Shown here: one piece after another, positions 7,476 through 17,500 of the stretch
Position numbering within the stretch: position 1 is the first letter of the stretch
Layout: each line of letters opens with the position of its first letter
Source of the DNA: Kitasatospora xanthocidica
Lineage (GTDB): Bacteria > Actinomycetota > Actinomycetes > Streptomycetales > Streptomycetaceae
DNA length: 64,000 nucleotides
Reading direction: 5' to 3'
Assembly (NCBI RefSeq): GCF_014656195.1
Contig: NZ_BNBY01000005.1
Span: 142,971-206,970 of the forward strand
Notes under the pieces: generated by a model
Databases searched by the model: none
Told to the model about the DNA's origin: nothing
What the model saw: only the letters and a program-made list of their open reading frames with translations
Position numbers and translations under genes: made by a program

Positions 7476-10223
7476 TCAGAGCGCCTGCCGGCGCTGCAGC
7501 ACGTTGTAGGCGATCCAGCCCGGCAGGACGGGCAGCCAGAAGGTGAGCGCCCGGTAGAGGAAGACCGCCGGGGTGGCGACCGCGGGGGACACGTCCGCGA
7601 CGGTCAGGGCGCCGATCAGGGCGACCTCGACCGGGCCGATGCCGCCCGGGGTGGGGATCGCCGAGCCGGCCGCGTTGGCGGTCAGGAAGACCACCGCCAC
7701 CGCCGAGAAGCTGATGTTGCCGCCGAAGGCCTGCACCGAGAAGTCCAGGCAGGCGGTGAACGACAGGGTCAGCAGCAGGATGCCGCCGAAGCCGGTGAAC
7801 AGCTTGCTGGGCGTCTGCATCAGGTCGAGCATCCGCGGCACCACGCCGAAGAACAGCGAGCGCAGCCGGCCCAGCACGAACCGGCGCAGCGGGGCGACGG
7901 CGGCCACCACCAGGGCGAGCACCGCGGCGGTCAGCACGCCGATGATCACCGCGCGGGAGGCCGAGAGGTCGCCGTTGGTCTGGCTGCCGGTGATCAGGCC
8001 GAAGCTGAACAGCAGCAGCAGGTGGCCGGCCAGGCCCGCCAGCTGGGAGGCGCCGACCGAGGCGACCGCCTGCCCGGAGCGGATGCCCGCCTTCTGCAGG
8101 TAGCGGGTGTTGAGCGCGATGCCGCCGATCGCCGCGGGCGCGACCAGCTTGACGAAGGAACCGGCCAGCTGGGCGGCGACGGTGCGCCGGAACGGCAGCC
8201 GCTCCGGGACGAAGCCGGTCAGGCTCATCGCGGCGGCGACGTAGCTGAAGGCCGCCGCGAGCAGGGCGGCCGCCGCCCAGGCCCAGTTCATCTGGGAGAG
8301 CTTGAGCTGGGCCGGCTTGATGGTGGTCAGGGCCAGGTAGGCGGCGAAGGTGAGCGCGATCACCATGATCAGGCTCTTCGGCTTCAGCCGCTCCAGCTTG
8401 GCCGGCTCCATCGGCGCCTCGGGGGCGATCTGCAGGATCTGGCCGCGGATGCGGCTCAGCAGGTCCTCGCCCGCTACCGCGATGTCCTCCTCGGCCTGCT
8501 GCTGGGTGCGCTCGCCGGCCGCGACCTGCTCCAGCGCCCTGGCCCGGGCGGTGGCCTTGCGCTCCTTGCCGAGCTTCGCCAGGTCGACCCTGGTGGAGCG
8601 GCTCATCCCGACCGGCTGGAGCAGCGGCAGCGCCTGGGCGACCCGCTCGGCGCCGAGCACCGCGTTGGCGGTGGCGACGGCCCGCTCCGGGCCGATCCGC
8701 AGGGCGAAGGTGGTGAGCAGCTGGGCGACGTCGATGCGCAGGGTCAGGTCGGTGGCGGCGATGTCCCCGCCGGAGAGGTTGACCAGGCAGCCGGTCCGGT
8801 CGTCCACCACCAGCAGCGACTCGCCGGTCAGCCGGCGGTGGGCGATCCGGCGCTCGTGCAGGGCCGCCACCGAGCGCCAGATCGAGGCCATCACCGGGTC
8901 GGTGACCTCCTCGTCGGCCAGCTCGTCCAGGGTGCGGCCCTCGACGTTCTCGTACACCAGGATCGCCGCGTCCGGGCCGAGCTCGGAGGTGGCGACCAGC
9001 TGCGGCGCGTGGGCGCCCGAGGCGGCCGCCGCGTACGCGATCAGGGCCTCCTGCTCCAGCGCCTGGCGCAGCGACTGCGGGCTGCGCCGGACCGCGACCG
9101 AGCGCAGCCGCAGCCGCCGCCAGGCCCGGTAGAAGAAGCCGGAGGCCTGCTGCTCGCGGTCGATGATGTGGACGTCCAGGGGCGGGCCGCCCTGCTGGGT
9201 GACGAAGTAGCGGCGGGTGCCGCCGGGGGCGTCGGGGGCCCGGTGGGCGCCGTCCGGGGTGAAGCCGACCTTGCGCAGGCCGATCATCAGGTGCTGGCCG
9301 GTGGGCCGGATGTTGGGGGAGCCGATCGCGTACAGCGTGCCGTAGGCGACGGACCAGCCGATCAGCACGGTGAGCATCAGCGACAGCGGGGTGGTGTAGC
9401 CGCCGAGGAGCTCGGTGACGCCGCTGAAGACGACCACCACCCACAGGGCGACCCGCCAGCGCGGTCTGCTCGACATGCCGACGGCGGTCATGTAGGCGAT
9501 CACCGGCGCCAGGTAGCCGTGCACCGGGTCGGTGAGGGTGCCGTTGCTGTCCAGCGGCAGCCGGGTCAGCGCGTCGCGGATGTGCTCGGAGGCGCCCTCG
9601 GCCACCCACCAGTCGATGCCGAGCGAGACGCCGTACGCGAGCACCGAGGCGAGCACGCCGTCGGCGACCCGCAGGCCGTCGCGTTTGATCAGCCGTTCGA
9701 CGGCGAAGGCCAGCGGCACGGCGAGCACCGCGACGCTGGAGACCAGGCCGGTGATGGTGGAGAGCACCGCGGAGAAGTGCGGCGCGTTGGTGGCGATGTC
9801 CTGTTCGATGCCGGTGGTGGTCGAGGTGGCGATGCCGGCCAGCACGAAGACGGCGACTATCCCGAAGACGCCGGCCAGGAAGCGGATCAGGTCGGACGGG
9901 CGGTGCGCGCGGGCGGCGAGCAGCGGCTCGTCGACGTCCAGGTGCGGGGCGTCGTCCAGCGGGTCCTGGTCGTGGTCCTGGGCCTCGGGCAGCGGCCGCG
10001 GGGCGGACGGTGCCGGGACGGCCGGCGGCGGGGCGGCGGCCTCCGGCGGTTCGGCGGCCGGCGCGGGTACGGGGGGCTTGATCGTCCGGTCCTTGACCAG
10101 GGAGACTTCCGGTACCGGGCCCTGCTCGGGCCGGTCCTCGGCCCCGCCGTCGGGCGGCGGGGGCACGGCGGCAGCGGACTCGTCGGAGTCCTTGTCCACG
10201 CCCACGTCAGCCGTCCCGGTCAT
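7476..10223 (-). CDS. membrane protein: kinase-like domain plus LPG-synthase-type transmembrane domain
   Basis: About 915 residues in three parts: a Pro/Ala-rich cytoplasmic head, five or so transmembrane helices (about 85-270), a soluble kinase-like region (about 280-530, with QASGFFYRAWRRLRLRSVA, ILVYENVEGRTLDELADEEV and ERRIAHRRLTGESLLVVDD resembling a degenerate protein-kinase fold), and a C-terminal helical bundle (about 585-905) with the signature PTPGGIGPVEVALIGALTV of the lysylphosphatidylglycerol-synthase transmembrane/flippase family. The canonical HxD and DFG residues look replaced, so it is probably a pseudokinase or lipid-linked binding module. ATG 10223 is preferred because GAGGA precedes it; GTG at 10247 is possible. 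Function unknown; envelope lipid handling is inference. Confidence 0.85.
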   Translation of the reverse strand: MTGTADVGVDKDSDESAAAVPPPPDGGAEDRPEQGPVPEVSLVKDRTIKPPVPAPAAEPPEAAAPPPAVPAPSAPRPLPEAQDHDQDPLDDAPHLDVDEPLLAARAHRPSDLIRFLAGVFGIVAVFVLAGIATSTTTGIEQDIATNAPHFSAVLSTITGLVSSVAVLAVPLAFAVERLIKRDGLRVADGVLASVLAYGVSLGIDWWVAEGASEHIRDALTRLPLDSNGTLTDPVHGYLAPVIAYMTAVGMSSRPRWRVALWVVVVFSGVTELLGGYTTPLSLMLTVLIGWSVAYGTLYAIGSPNIRPTGQHLMIGLRKVGFTPDGAHRAPDAPGGTRRYFVTQQGGPPLDVHIIDREQQASGFFYRAWRRLRLRSVAVRRSPQSLRQALEQEALIAYAAAASGAHAPQLVATSELGPDAAILVYENVEGRTLDELADEEVTDPVMASIWRSVAALHERRIAHRRLTGESLLVVDDRTGCLVNLSGGDIAATDLTLRIDVAQLLTTFALRIGPERAVATANAVLGAERVAQALPLLQPVGMSRSTRVDLAKLGKERKATARARALEQVAAGERTQQQAEEDIAVAGEDLLSRIRGQILQIAPEAPMEPAKLERLKPKSLIMVIALTFAAYLALTTIKPAQLKLSQMNWAWAAAALLAAAFSYVAAAMSLTGFVPERLPFRRTVAAQLAGSFVKLVAPAAIGGIALNTRYLQKAGIRSGQAVASVGASQLAGLAGHLLLLFSFGLITGSQTNGDLSASRAVIIGVLTAAVLALVVAAVAPLRRFVLGRLRSLFFGVVPRMLDLMQTPSKLFTGFGGILLLTLSFTACLDFSVQAFGGNISFSAVAVVFLTANAAGSAIPTPGGIGPVEVALIGALTVADVSPAVATPAVFLYRALTFWLPVLPGWIAYNVLQRRQAL

Positions 10224-10357
10224 CTGGTCTTGTCCTCGTATCACCACTCACCGCCCCGAAGATGGTGGCATGCCCCGGCCCCCCGTGCTGGACAGGGGGC
10301 GGATCGGGCGCGGCGTTGCGTTCGCACCGGACCGCGGGCGGGCCCCCGTGAGGAAGA

Positions 10358-10735
10358 ATGCCGCAGGTGACGGACGCAACAGACGACGGCCTCCCGGACG
10401 CCCTGCCGCCCTTCGCCGAACTCGTGCTCGACCTGACCGAGCGGATTCCACCCGGCAGGGTGATGACGTACGGCGACGTCGCCGAGTACCTCGGCCAGGG
10501 CGGGCCCCGGCAGGTCGGCCGGGTGATGGCCCTGTACGGCGGCTCGGTGCCCTGGTGGCGGGTGATCCGCGCCGACGGCCGCTTCCTGCCCGGGCACGAG
10601 CACCGCGCCCTCGCCCACTACGGCGAGGAGGGCACCCCGCTGCGCGAGCTCGCCGACCCGCCCCGGGTCGACCTCCGGCGGGCCCGCTGGGACGGGCGGG
10701 AGATTTCCCCGAACCCTCCGCGCGGACGGGAATGA
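10358..10735 (+). CDS. alkyltransferase-like protein (ATL, MGMT-fold DNA-lesion binder)
   Basis: A 125-residue protein with the DNA-binding half of O6-alkylguanine methyltransferase: IPPGRVMTYGDVAEYLGQGGPRQVGRVMA carries the helix-turn-helix and Arg finger. The active-site motif PCHR is replaced by PWWRV at 65-69, so Trp stands where the acceptor Cys should be. This is the hallmark of ATL proteins, which bind alkylated bases without repairing them and mark them for nucleotide excision repair. It immediately precedes the helicase-nuclease genes, as the MGMT-like gene does near adnAB in mycobacteria (from memory). Start could also be GTG at 10367. Confidence 0.9.
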   Translation: MPQVTDATDDGLPDALPPFAELVLDLTERIPPGRVMTYGDVAEYLGQGGPRQVGRVMALYGGSVPWWRVIRADGRFLPGHEHRALAHYGEEGTPLRELADPPRVDLRRARWDGREISPNPPRGRE

Positions 10736-10817
10736 CGGGGGAGGATCGTAGGCTCGATGAGGGCGGGCCCCGGCGGGCCCGCCCCGCCATGCCCTGTCCG
10801 ACCCCCAGGATCAGCTG

Positions 10818-13800
10818 TTGACTTCCCCCTACCGGCTCGTGCGCAACCCGCTCGTCCAGCCCGACCCGCCCGTGCTGGACGCCTACCAGCGTGCCGTGGT
10901 CGAGCACGCCGACGGGCCGCTGCTGGTGCTGGCCGGGCCCGGGACGGGCAAGACCACCACCCTGGTCGAGGCGGTCGCCCGGCGGATCACGGACGGCACC
11001 GACCCCGAGCGGATCCTGGTCCTCACCTTCAGCCGCAAGGCCGCGATGGAGCTGCGCGACCGGATGTCGGGCCGGCTCGGCGGCGCCGCGGCCGCCCCGC
11101 AGGCCACCACCTTCCACTCCTTCTGCTACGCCCTGCTGCGCGCCCACCAGGACCCGCACGACTACGCCGAGCCGCTGCGGCTGCTCTCCGGCCCCGAGCA
11201 GGACGTCATGGTCCGCGAGCTGCTGGCCGGCGGCGCCGAGGACGCCCGGCTCGGCAGCTCCCGGATCGCCTGGCCGCTGGACCTGCGGGCCTGCCTGACC
11301 ACCCGCGGCTTCGCCGACGAGGTCCGCGCCGTCCTCGCCCGCAGCCGCGAGCTCGGCCTCGGCGAGGCCGAGCTGGAGCGCTTCGCCGAGGGCGTCCAGC
11401 GCCCCGACTGGGCGGCCGCCGCGCACTTCCTGGCCGACTACCTCGACGTGCTCGACCTGCGCGGCGTCCTCGACTACGCCGAACTCGTCCACCGCGCGGT
11501 GCTGCTCGCCGAGCGGCCCGAGGTCGAGGAGGAGCTGAGGCAGCGCTACGACGTGGTCTTCGTCGACGAGTACCAGGACACCGACCCCTCCCAGGTCCGG
11601 CTGCTGCGCCGGCTCGCGGGCGACGGGCGCGACCTGGTCGCGGTCGGCGACCCCGACCAGTCGATCTACGCCTTCCGCGGCGCCGACATCAACGGCATCC
11701 TCGACTTCCCGCAGACCTTCCGGCGCACCGACGGCGAACCCGCCGAGGTCAAGGTGCTGCGGGTCTCCCGCCGCTCCGGCGCCCTGCTGCTCGCCGCCAC
11801 CCGGGAGCTCGCCCGGCGGATGCCGATGGGCCGGCTGCCCGCCGACAAGCTCGCCCAGCACCGCGCCCTGCTGCCCTCCCGCGAGGGCGGCCGGGCCGAG
11901 GTCTACACCTACCCGACCCCCGGCGCCGAGCTCGACTCGATCGCCGACCTGCTGCGCCGCGCCCACCTGGAGGACGGCGTGCCCTGGGGCGAGATGGCCG
12001 TGCTCGTCCGGGCCGGCGCCCGCTCGATACCGGGCGTGCGGCGGGCGCTCGGCGCCGCCGGCGTCCCGCTGGAGATCGACGGCGACGACCTGCCGCTGCG
12101 CGAGGAGCCCGCCGTCGCCCAGCTGCTGCTCGCCCTGCGGGCCTGCGCCGAGCAGGCGGCCTGGCATGCCGCCCGCGACCGGCAGGGCGAGGACGACGAC
12201 GCCGACAGCGCCGGTACCCCCGACCCGCTGACCACCGAACTGGCACACGCCCTGCTCACCGGCCCGCTCGGCGGCCTCGACGGCTCCGACCTGCGGCGCC
12301 TCGGCCGCGCCCTGCGCGAGGAGGAGCGGGCCGCGCTGCGTGCCGAAGGTCTCAGGGCCCGTCGGCAAACTCCCGCCTGCGGGGCGACGCCAGGGCACGC
12401 ACCTCGCGGCGTTGTCGTCGGTTGCCAATGCTCCGCAGTGGCGCCCTCCTCCGCCTTGCGATGCACGCACCCTGACGCCGCCCCGCCCACCCTCCGGGCG
12501 AACGACGGGAGTTTGCCGACGGGCCCTCCCACCACCACCCCGCGCCCGGCCGGCGAGCTGATCCGCGAAGCCCTCGCCGAACCCGAGCGGCTGGTCGCCC
12601 TCGACCCCGCGTACGCCCGCCGCGCCCGCGACCTCGGGACCCTGCTGCGCAAGGTCCGGGAGCTGCTGGCCGGCGGCTGCACGGCCGAGGAGGCGCTCTG
12701 GGAGCTGTGGGACGGCAGCCGCCGCTGGCGCGAGCGCCTGGAGCGGGCCGCCCTGCGCGGCGGCGCCGCCGGCCGCAACGCCGACCGCGACCTGGACGCG
12801 CTCTGCGCCCTGTTCGAGACCGCCGCCCGCGCCGAGGAGCAGGTCACCGGCCACCGCAGCGCCCTCGACCTGCTCGCCGAGCTCGAAGCCCAGGACATCG
12901 CCGCCGATACCCTCACCGTCCGGGCCGTCCGCCCCGAGGCCGTCCGGCTGATGACCGCCCACCGCTCCAAGGGCCTGGAGTGGCGCCTGGTCGTCGTCGC
13001 CGGGGTCCAGGACGGCCTCTGGCCCGACCTGCGCCGCCGCGGCTCCCTGCTGGAGGCCGACCGGATCGGGCGCGACGGCCTCGCCGAACCGCTCTCCCCG
13101 GCCGCCCTGCTCGGCGAGGAGCGCCGCCTCTTCTACGTCGCCGTGACCCGCGCCAAGGAACGGCTGATCGTCACCGCCGTCAAGGCGCCCGCCGACGACG
13201 GCGACGAGCCCTCCCGCTTCCTGCGCGAGCTCTACCGCGAGGACGTCGTCCCCGCCACCGGCAAGGTGGTGCGCCGCACCCCGCCGGTCGTCGTCGAGGA
13301 CGTCACCCACCGGCCGCGCCGCCCGCTGTCCGTCGCCGCGCTGGTCGCCGAGCTGCGCGCGGTCACCGTCGACCCGGCCCGCTCGCCCGAGCTGCGCCGC
13401 GCCGCCGCCGAACGGCTCGCCACCCTCGCCGCCGCCACCGACGAGGACGGGCTGCCGCTGGTGCCCGCCGCCCACCCGGAGCGCTGGTGGGGCCTGGACG
13501 ACCCGACCGCCGCCCCCGAGCCGCTGCGCGGCGCCGACCTGCCGGTGCGGCTGTCCGGCAGCGGCCTGGAACAGCTGGAGAGCTGCTCGCTGCAGTGGTT
13601 CCTGGACAAGGAGGTCAAGGCGCGCGGCGTCGGCTCGGCCGCCCAGGGCTTCGGCAACGTGGTGCACGCGCTCGCCGACGAGGTGGGCTCCGGCCGCACC
13701 CCCGCCGACCTCGCCGTGCTCATGGAGCGCCTGGACACCGTCTGGGACGCGCTGGCCTTCGACGCGCCCTGGAAGTCCCAGCAGGAGAAGACCGAGGCCC

Positions 13801-14345
13801 GGTCCGCCCTGGAACGCTTCCTCAACTGGCACGTCCTGGAACGCGGCCGGGACCTCGTGGCCACCGAGCACGGCTTCGACGTCACCCTCGACGTCGGCGG
13901 CGTCTCGGTGCGCATCCGCGGCTCGATGGACCGGGTGGAGAAGGACGCGGCCGGGCGCGCCTACGTGGTCGACTTCAAGACCGGCAAGCAGATCCCCACC
14001 GACAAGTCCCTGCCCGACCACAAGCAGCTGGCCGTCTACCAGCTCGCCGTCCGGGCCGGCGCGCTCAACGAGCTGCCCGGCTTCGCCGAGCACCCGCCGG
14101 CCACCGGCGGCGCCGAGCTGGTCCACCTGCGCGAGCCCGCCGCCAAGGCCGCCCAGGACACCCCCAAGGTGCAGCACCAGGAGCCGCCCGAGGGCGGCGA
14201 GCCGTGGATCGAGAACCTGCTCGCCGAGGCCGCCGGGAAGGTCCTCGCCGAACGCTTCGTCCCGCAGACCGGCGGCGGCTGCGACCGCTGCACCTTCCGC
14301 CGCAGCTGCTCGGCCCAGCGGGACGGCGCGCAGCTGGTGGAGTAG
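10818..14345 (+). CDS. adnA: AdnA-type helicase-nuclease subunit, with an in-frame repeat insertion
   Basis: A 1175-residue UvrD/PcrA-like helicase fused to a RecB-type nuclease. Walker A is GPGTGKTT at 40-47, Walker B DEYQD at 250-254, motif III GDPDQSIYAFRG, the SKGLEW motif near 715 and VAVTRAKERL near 774. The nuclease has GFGNVVHAL, the catalytic DFKTGK near 1051 and QLAVYQLA, and four Cys (about 921 and CDRC-x5-C near 1155) fit an iron-sulfur staple. With the next gene it should resect double-strand breaks before RecA loading. Residues 513-570 are not family sequence: they are a 174-bp palindrome-ended element read through in frame, adding four Cys. TTG start follows AGGA. Confidence 0.93.
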   Translation: MTSPYRLVRNPLVQPDPPVLDAYQRAVVEHADGPLLVLAGPGTGKTTTLVEAVARRITDGTDPERILVLTFSRKAAMELRDRMSGRLGGAAAAPQATTFHSFCYALLRAHQDPHDYAEPLRLLSGPEQDVMVRELLAGGAEDARLGSSRIAWPLDLRACLTTRGFADEVRAVLARSRELGLGEAELERFAEGVQRPDWAAAAHFLADYLDVLDLRGVLDYAELVHRAVLLAERPEVEEELRQRYDVVFVDEYQDTDPSQVRLLRRLAGDGRDLVAVGDPDQSIYAFRGADINGILDFPQTFRRTDGEPAEVKVLRVSRRSGALLLAATRELARRMPMGRLPADKLAQHRALLPSREGGRAEVYTYPTPGAELDSIADLLRRAHLEDGVPWGEMAVLVRAGARSIPGVRRALGAAGVPLEIDGDDLPLREEPAVAQLLLALRACAEQAAWHAARDRQGEDDDADSAGTPDPLTTELAHALLTGPLGGLDGSDLRRLGRALREEERAALRAEGLRARRQTPACGATPGHAPRGVVVGCQCSAVAPSSALRCTHPDAAPPTLRANDGSLPTGPPTTTPRPAGELIREALAEPERLVALDPAYARRARDLGTLLRKVRELLAGGCTAEEALWELWDGSRRWRERLERAALRGGAAGRNADRDLDALCALFETAARAEEQVTGHRSALDLLAELEAQDIAADTLTVRAVRPEAVRLMTAHRSKGLEWRLVVVAGVQDGLWPDLRRRGSLLEADRIGRDGLAEPLSPAALLGEERRLFYVAVTRAKERLIVTAVKAPADDGDEPSRFLRELYREDVVPATGKVVRRTPPVVVEDVTHRPRRPLSVAALVAELRAVTVDPARSPELRRAAAERLATLAAATDEDGLPLVPAAHPERWWGLDDPTAAPEPLRGADLPVRLSGSGLEQLESCSLQWFLDKEVKARGVGSAAQGFGNVVHALADEVGSGRTPADLAVLMERLDTVWDALAFDAPWKSQQEKTEARSALERFLNWHVLERGRDLVATEHGFDVTLDVGGVSVRIRGSMDRVEKDAAGRAYVVDFKTGKQIPTDKSLPDHKQLAVYQLAVRAGALNELPGFAEHPPATGGAELVHLREPAAKAAQDTPKVQHQEPPEGGEPWIENLLAEAAGKVLAERFVPQTGGGCDRCTFRRSCSAQRDGAQLVE
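12354..12527. mobile_element. MITE-like element, copy 1, inserted in frame in adnA
   Basis: The ends are perfect 21-bp inverted repeats: AGGGCCCGTCGGCAAACTCC followed by C at 12354-12374, and its reverse complement at 12507-12527. The core (about 12388-12480) is nearly identical to that of the element at 54586-54751, including CACGCACCTCG and CTCCGCCTTGCGATGCACGC. Length is 174 bp, exactly 58 codons, it begins on a codon boundary and contains no stop in the adnA frame. No transposase is encoded. No clear target duplication is visible. Confidence 0.85.
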
Positions 14346-14363
14346 GGGCTGCTCTGAACGTGC

Positions 14364-14480
14364 GCCCGCTCGCCTCCGGGCCGCTTCCGGCCCGGTGCCG
14401 ACGGTCGGCGCTCCCTCGCTCCTGCGTCGCTCCCTCGCGCTCTCCCTTTCGGCACCGGCGCGGCCCTTCGGCTCGGGGCG
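14364..14480. repeat. palindromic repeat family R2, copy A (between adnA and adnB)
   Basis: About 117 bp beginning GCCCGCTCGCCTCCGGG and ending TTCGGCTCGGGGCG, with CCGGTGCCGA facing TCGGCACCGG as inner inverted arms. Two relatives occur at 17043-17161 and 53453-53573. It lies between the two helicase genes and could act as a hairpin or processing site in their transcript. Confidence 0.8.
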
Positions 14481-14551
14481 CAGCCGGTGCGTAGCCAGGG
14501 TCACCCCGGCCGGGCGTCCGGGTTGTCGGTCCGGCCCGTTAACGTTGCGGG

Positions 14552-17500
14552 GTGACCGCCGTGCTCAGCCATCCCGACCAGCTCAAGGAGCTGCTGGGGA
14601 TCCCGTTCAACCGGGAGCAGATGGCGGCCATCGGCGCGCCCTTGGAGCCGGCCGTGATCGTGGCCGGCGCCGGCTCCGGCAAGACCACGGTGATGGCCGC
14701 CCGGGTCGTCTGGCTGGTCGGCTCCGGCGCCGTACGGCCCGAGGAGGTGCTCGGCCTCACCTTCACCAACAAGGCCGCCGGCGAGCTCGCCGAACGCGTC
14801 CGCACCGCGCTGCTGCGGGCCGGGGTGACGGACCGGGACGCCGCCGAGCCGCTCGGGGACCCGGAGATCTCCACCTACCACGCCTTCGCCGGCCGCCTGC
14901 TCAAGGAGCACGGCCTGCGGATCGGCATAGAGCCGGACGTCCGGCTGCTCGCCGACGCCACCCGCTTCCAGCTCGCCGCCAAGGTGCTGCGCTCCGCCCG
15001 CGGCCCGTTCCCCGCGCTCACCGGCACCTTCGCCAACCTGGTCGCCGACCTCACCGCGCTGGACGGCGAACTCGCCGAGCACCTGGTCGAGCCGCAGGCC
15101 CTGCGCGACTTCGACGAGGAGCTGCTGGACACCCTCGCCACCGTCAAGCTGACCAACGACGACCTGCGGGCCGTCCCGGCCGCCGCCCGGGCCCGGCAGG
15201 AGCTGCTGAGCCTGGTCGAGGACTACCGGCGCCGCAAGCGCTCCGCCGGGCTGATGGACTTCGGCGACCAGATCGCCGCCGCCGCCCGCCTGGCCCAGCA
15301 GCGCCCCGAGGTCGGCGAGCTGCTGCGCGACCAGTTCCGGGTGGTGCTGCTGGACGAGTACCAGGACACCTCGGTCGCCCAGCGGCTGATGCTCGCCGGG
15401 CTGTTCGGCGCCGGCCCGGACGGTACGGGCAGCGGCCACCCGGTGACGGCCGTCGGCGACCCGTGCCAGGCGATCTACGGCTGGCGCGGCGCCTCGGTCG
15501 CCAACCTCGACGAGTTCCCCCGGCACTTCCCCAAGGCCGGCGGCCGCCCCGCCGACCGCTACGCGCTGAGCGAGAACCGCCGCAGCGGCGGGCGCCTGCT
15601 CGCCTTCGCCAACGAGCTCGCCGCGCCGCTGCGGGAGATGCACGAGGGCGTCGAGGCGCTGCGCCCGGCGCCCGGCGCCGAGCAGGAGGGCTTCGTACGG
15701 ACGGCGCTGCTGCCCACCCACGCCGAGGAGGTGGACTGGCTCGCCGACTCGATCGCCCACCTGGTGCGCACCGGTACCGCGCCCGGCCGGATCGCCGTGC
15801 TGTGCCGGGGCGGCGCCGCCTTCCCGGACATCCACGCGGCGCTGGTCGCCCGGGAGGTGCCGGTCGAGGTGGTGGGCCTCGGCGGGCTGCTGCAACTGCC
15901 CGAGGTGGCGGACCTGGTGGCGGTCTGCGAGGTGCTGCAGGACCCGACCGCCAACGCCGCGCTGGTGCGGCTGCTGATCGGCCCGCGCTGGCGGATCGGC
16001 CCGCGCGACCTCGCGCTGCTGGGCCGCCGGGCCACCGAGCTGGTCCGTACCGCCCGGCCCGAGGGCGTCGAGGCGCTGGCCGCCGCCGTGGCCGAGGCCG
16101 ATCCGACCGAGGTGGTGTCGCTGGCCGACGCGGTGGAGACCTTCGTCGACCCGGACCAGCCCGACGAGCTGCCGTTCTCCGCCGAGGCCCGGGTGCGCTT
16201 CGCCCGCCTCGCCCAGGAGCTGCGCGAGCTGCGCCGCTCGCTGGCCGACCCGCTGATGGACGTGCTGCACCGGGTGCTCACGGTCACCGGCCTGGAGGTC
16301 GAACTCGCCGCCTCCCCGCAGGCGCTGGCCGCCCGGCGGCGGGAGACCCTGCACGCCTTCCTGGACGTCGCCGCCTCCTTCGCCGACCTGGACGGCGACC
16401 CGGGCCTGGCCGCCTTCCTCGGCTTCCTGCGCGCCGCCCAGGAGTACGACCGCGGCCTGGACAGCGGCCTGCCCGGCGGCGAGGACACGGTGAAGGTGCT
16501 CACCGCGCACAAGTCCAAGGGCCTGGAGTGGGACGTGGTGGCCGTGCCGGGCCTGGTGCGGGGCGCGTTCCCCTCCTCGACCCCGCGCGAACGCTGGACC
16601 AGCGCCAAGCGCGTGCTTCCGCACGCCCTGCGCGGCGACGCGGCCACCCTGCCCGATGTGCGCGGCGGGTGGAACGGCAAGTCGATGACGGCCTTCAAGA
16701 AGGAGCTGGCCGAGCACTCCGGTATCGAGGAACTGCGCCTCGGCTACGTCGCGTTCACCCGCCCGCGGGAGCTGCTGCTGGCCTCCGGGCACTGGTGGGG
16801 GCCGAGCCAGAAGACCGTCCGCGGGCCGTCCGCGTTCCTGGAGGGGCTGCGCGAGCACTGCGAGCGGCCCGGCGCGGGCGAGGTCGAGCGCTGGGCGGAG
16901 CAGCCGGAGAAGGGCGCCGAGAACCCGGCGCTGGCCTCCCCGGTCGAGCACCCCTGGCCGCTCCCGCTGGATCCGGCCGCGCAGCACGCCCGCCGGCGGG
17001 TCGCCGAGGTGGTGCGCGGCCGGATCGCCGGGGCTGTGACTCGCCCGTTCGCCTCCGGGCCCTCGGATCCGGTGCCGACGGTCGTCGCTCCGGCGCTCCC
17101 TCCTTCGTCGGTCGCTGGTCACCTCTCGCTTTCGGCACCGGCGGGCCCTTTGGCTCAGGGCGGGCCCGAGCCGGAGCCGATGACCCCCGAGGACCAGCGG
17201 CAGGTGGCCTCCTGGGACCGCGATCTGACCGCGCTGCTGGGCGAGTTGGAGCGGTCCCGGCGCACCTCGCGGGAGGTGCCGCTGCCCGCCGCGCTGTCCG
17301 CCACCCAGCTGATGCGGCTGGCCGCCGACCCGGACGGCTTCGCGCACGACCTGGCCCGCCCGATGCCGCGTCCGCCGCAGCCCGCGGCCCGGCGCGGCAC
17401 CCGCTTCCACGCCTGGGTGCAGTCCCGGATCGAGCCGCTGCTGCTGGTCGAGCCCGGCGCGCTGCCCGGCGCCGACGACGACGGCATCGAGGACGAGCAG

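Noticed and set aside
7407..10370. A 987-codon open frame on the plus strand, opposite the LPG-type membrane-protein gene
   Set aside because: It is Gly/Arg/Gln/Asp-rich without any domain, and mirrors a gene with clear helices and motifs; high-GC antisense frames often stay open.
12340..12561. Small frames inside the MITE-like elements (also near 54646) as possible genes
   Set aside because: They arise from the shared repeat core, have no ribosome-binding sites, and the similarity between copies is at DNA level across all codon positions.
10248..14504. A 1418-codon open frame antisense to adnA
   Set aside because: Same reason: low-complexity translation, no family, and the sense strand carries all helicase and nuclease motifs.
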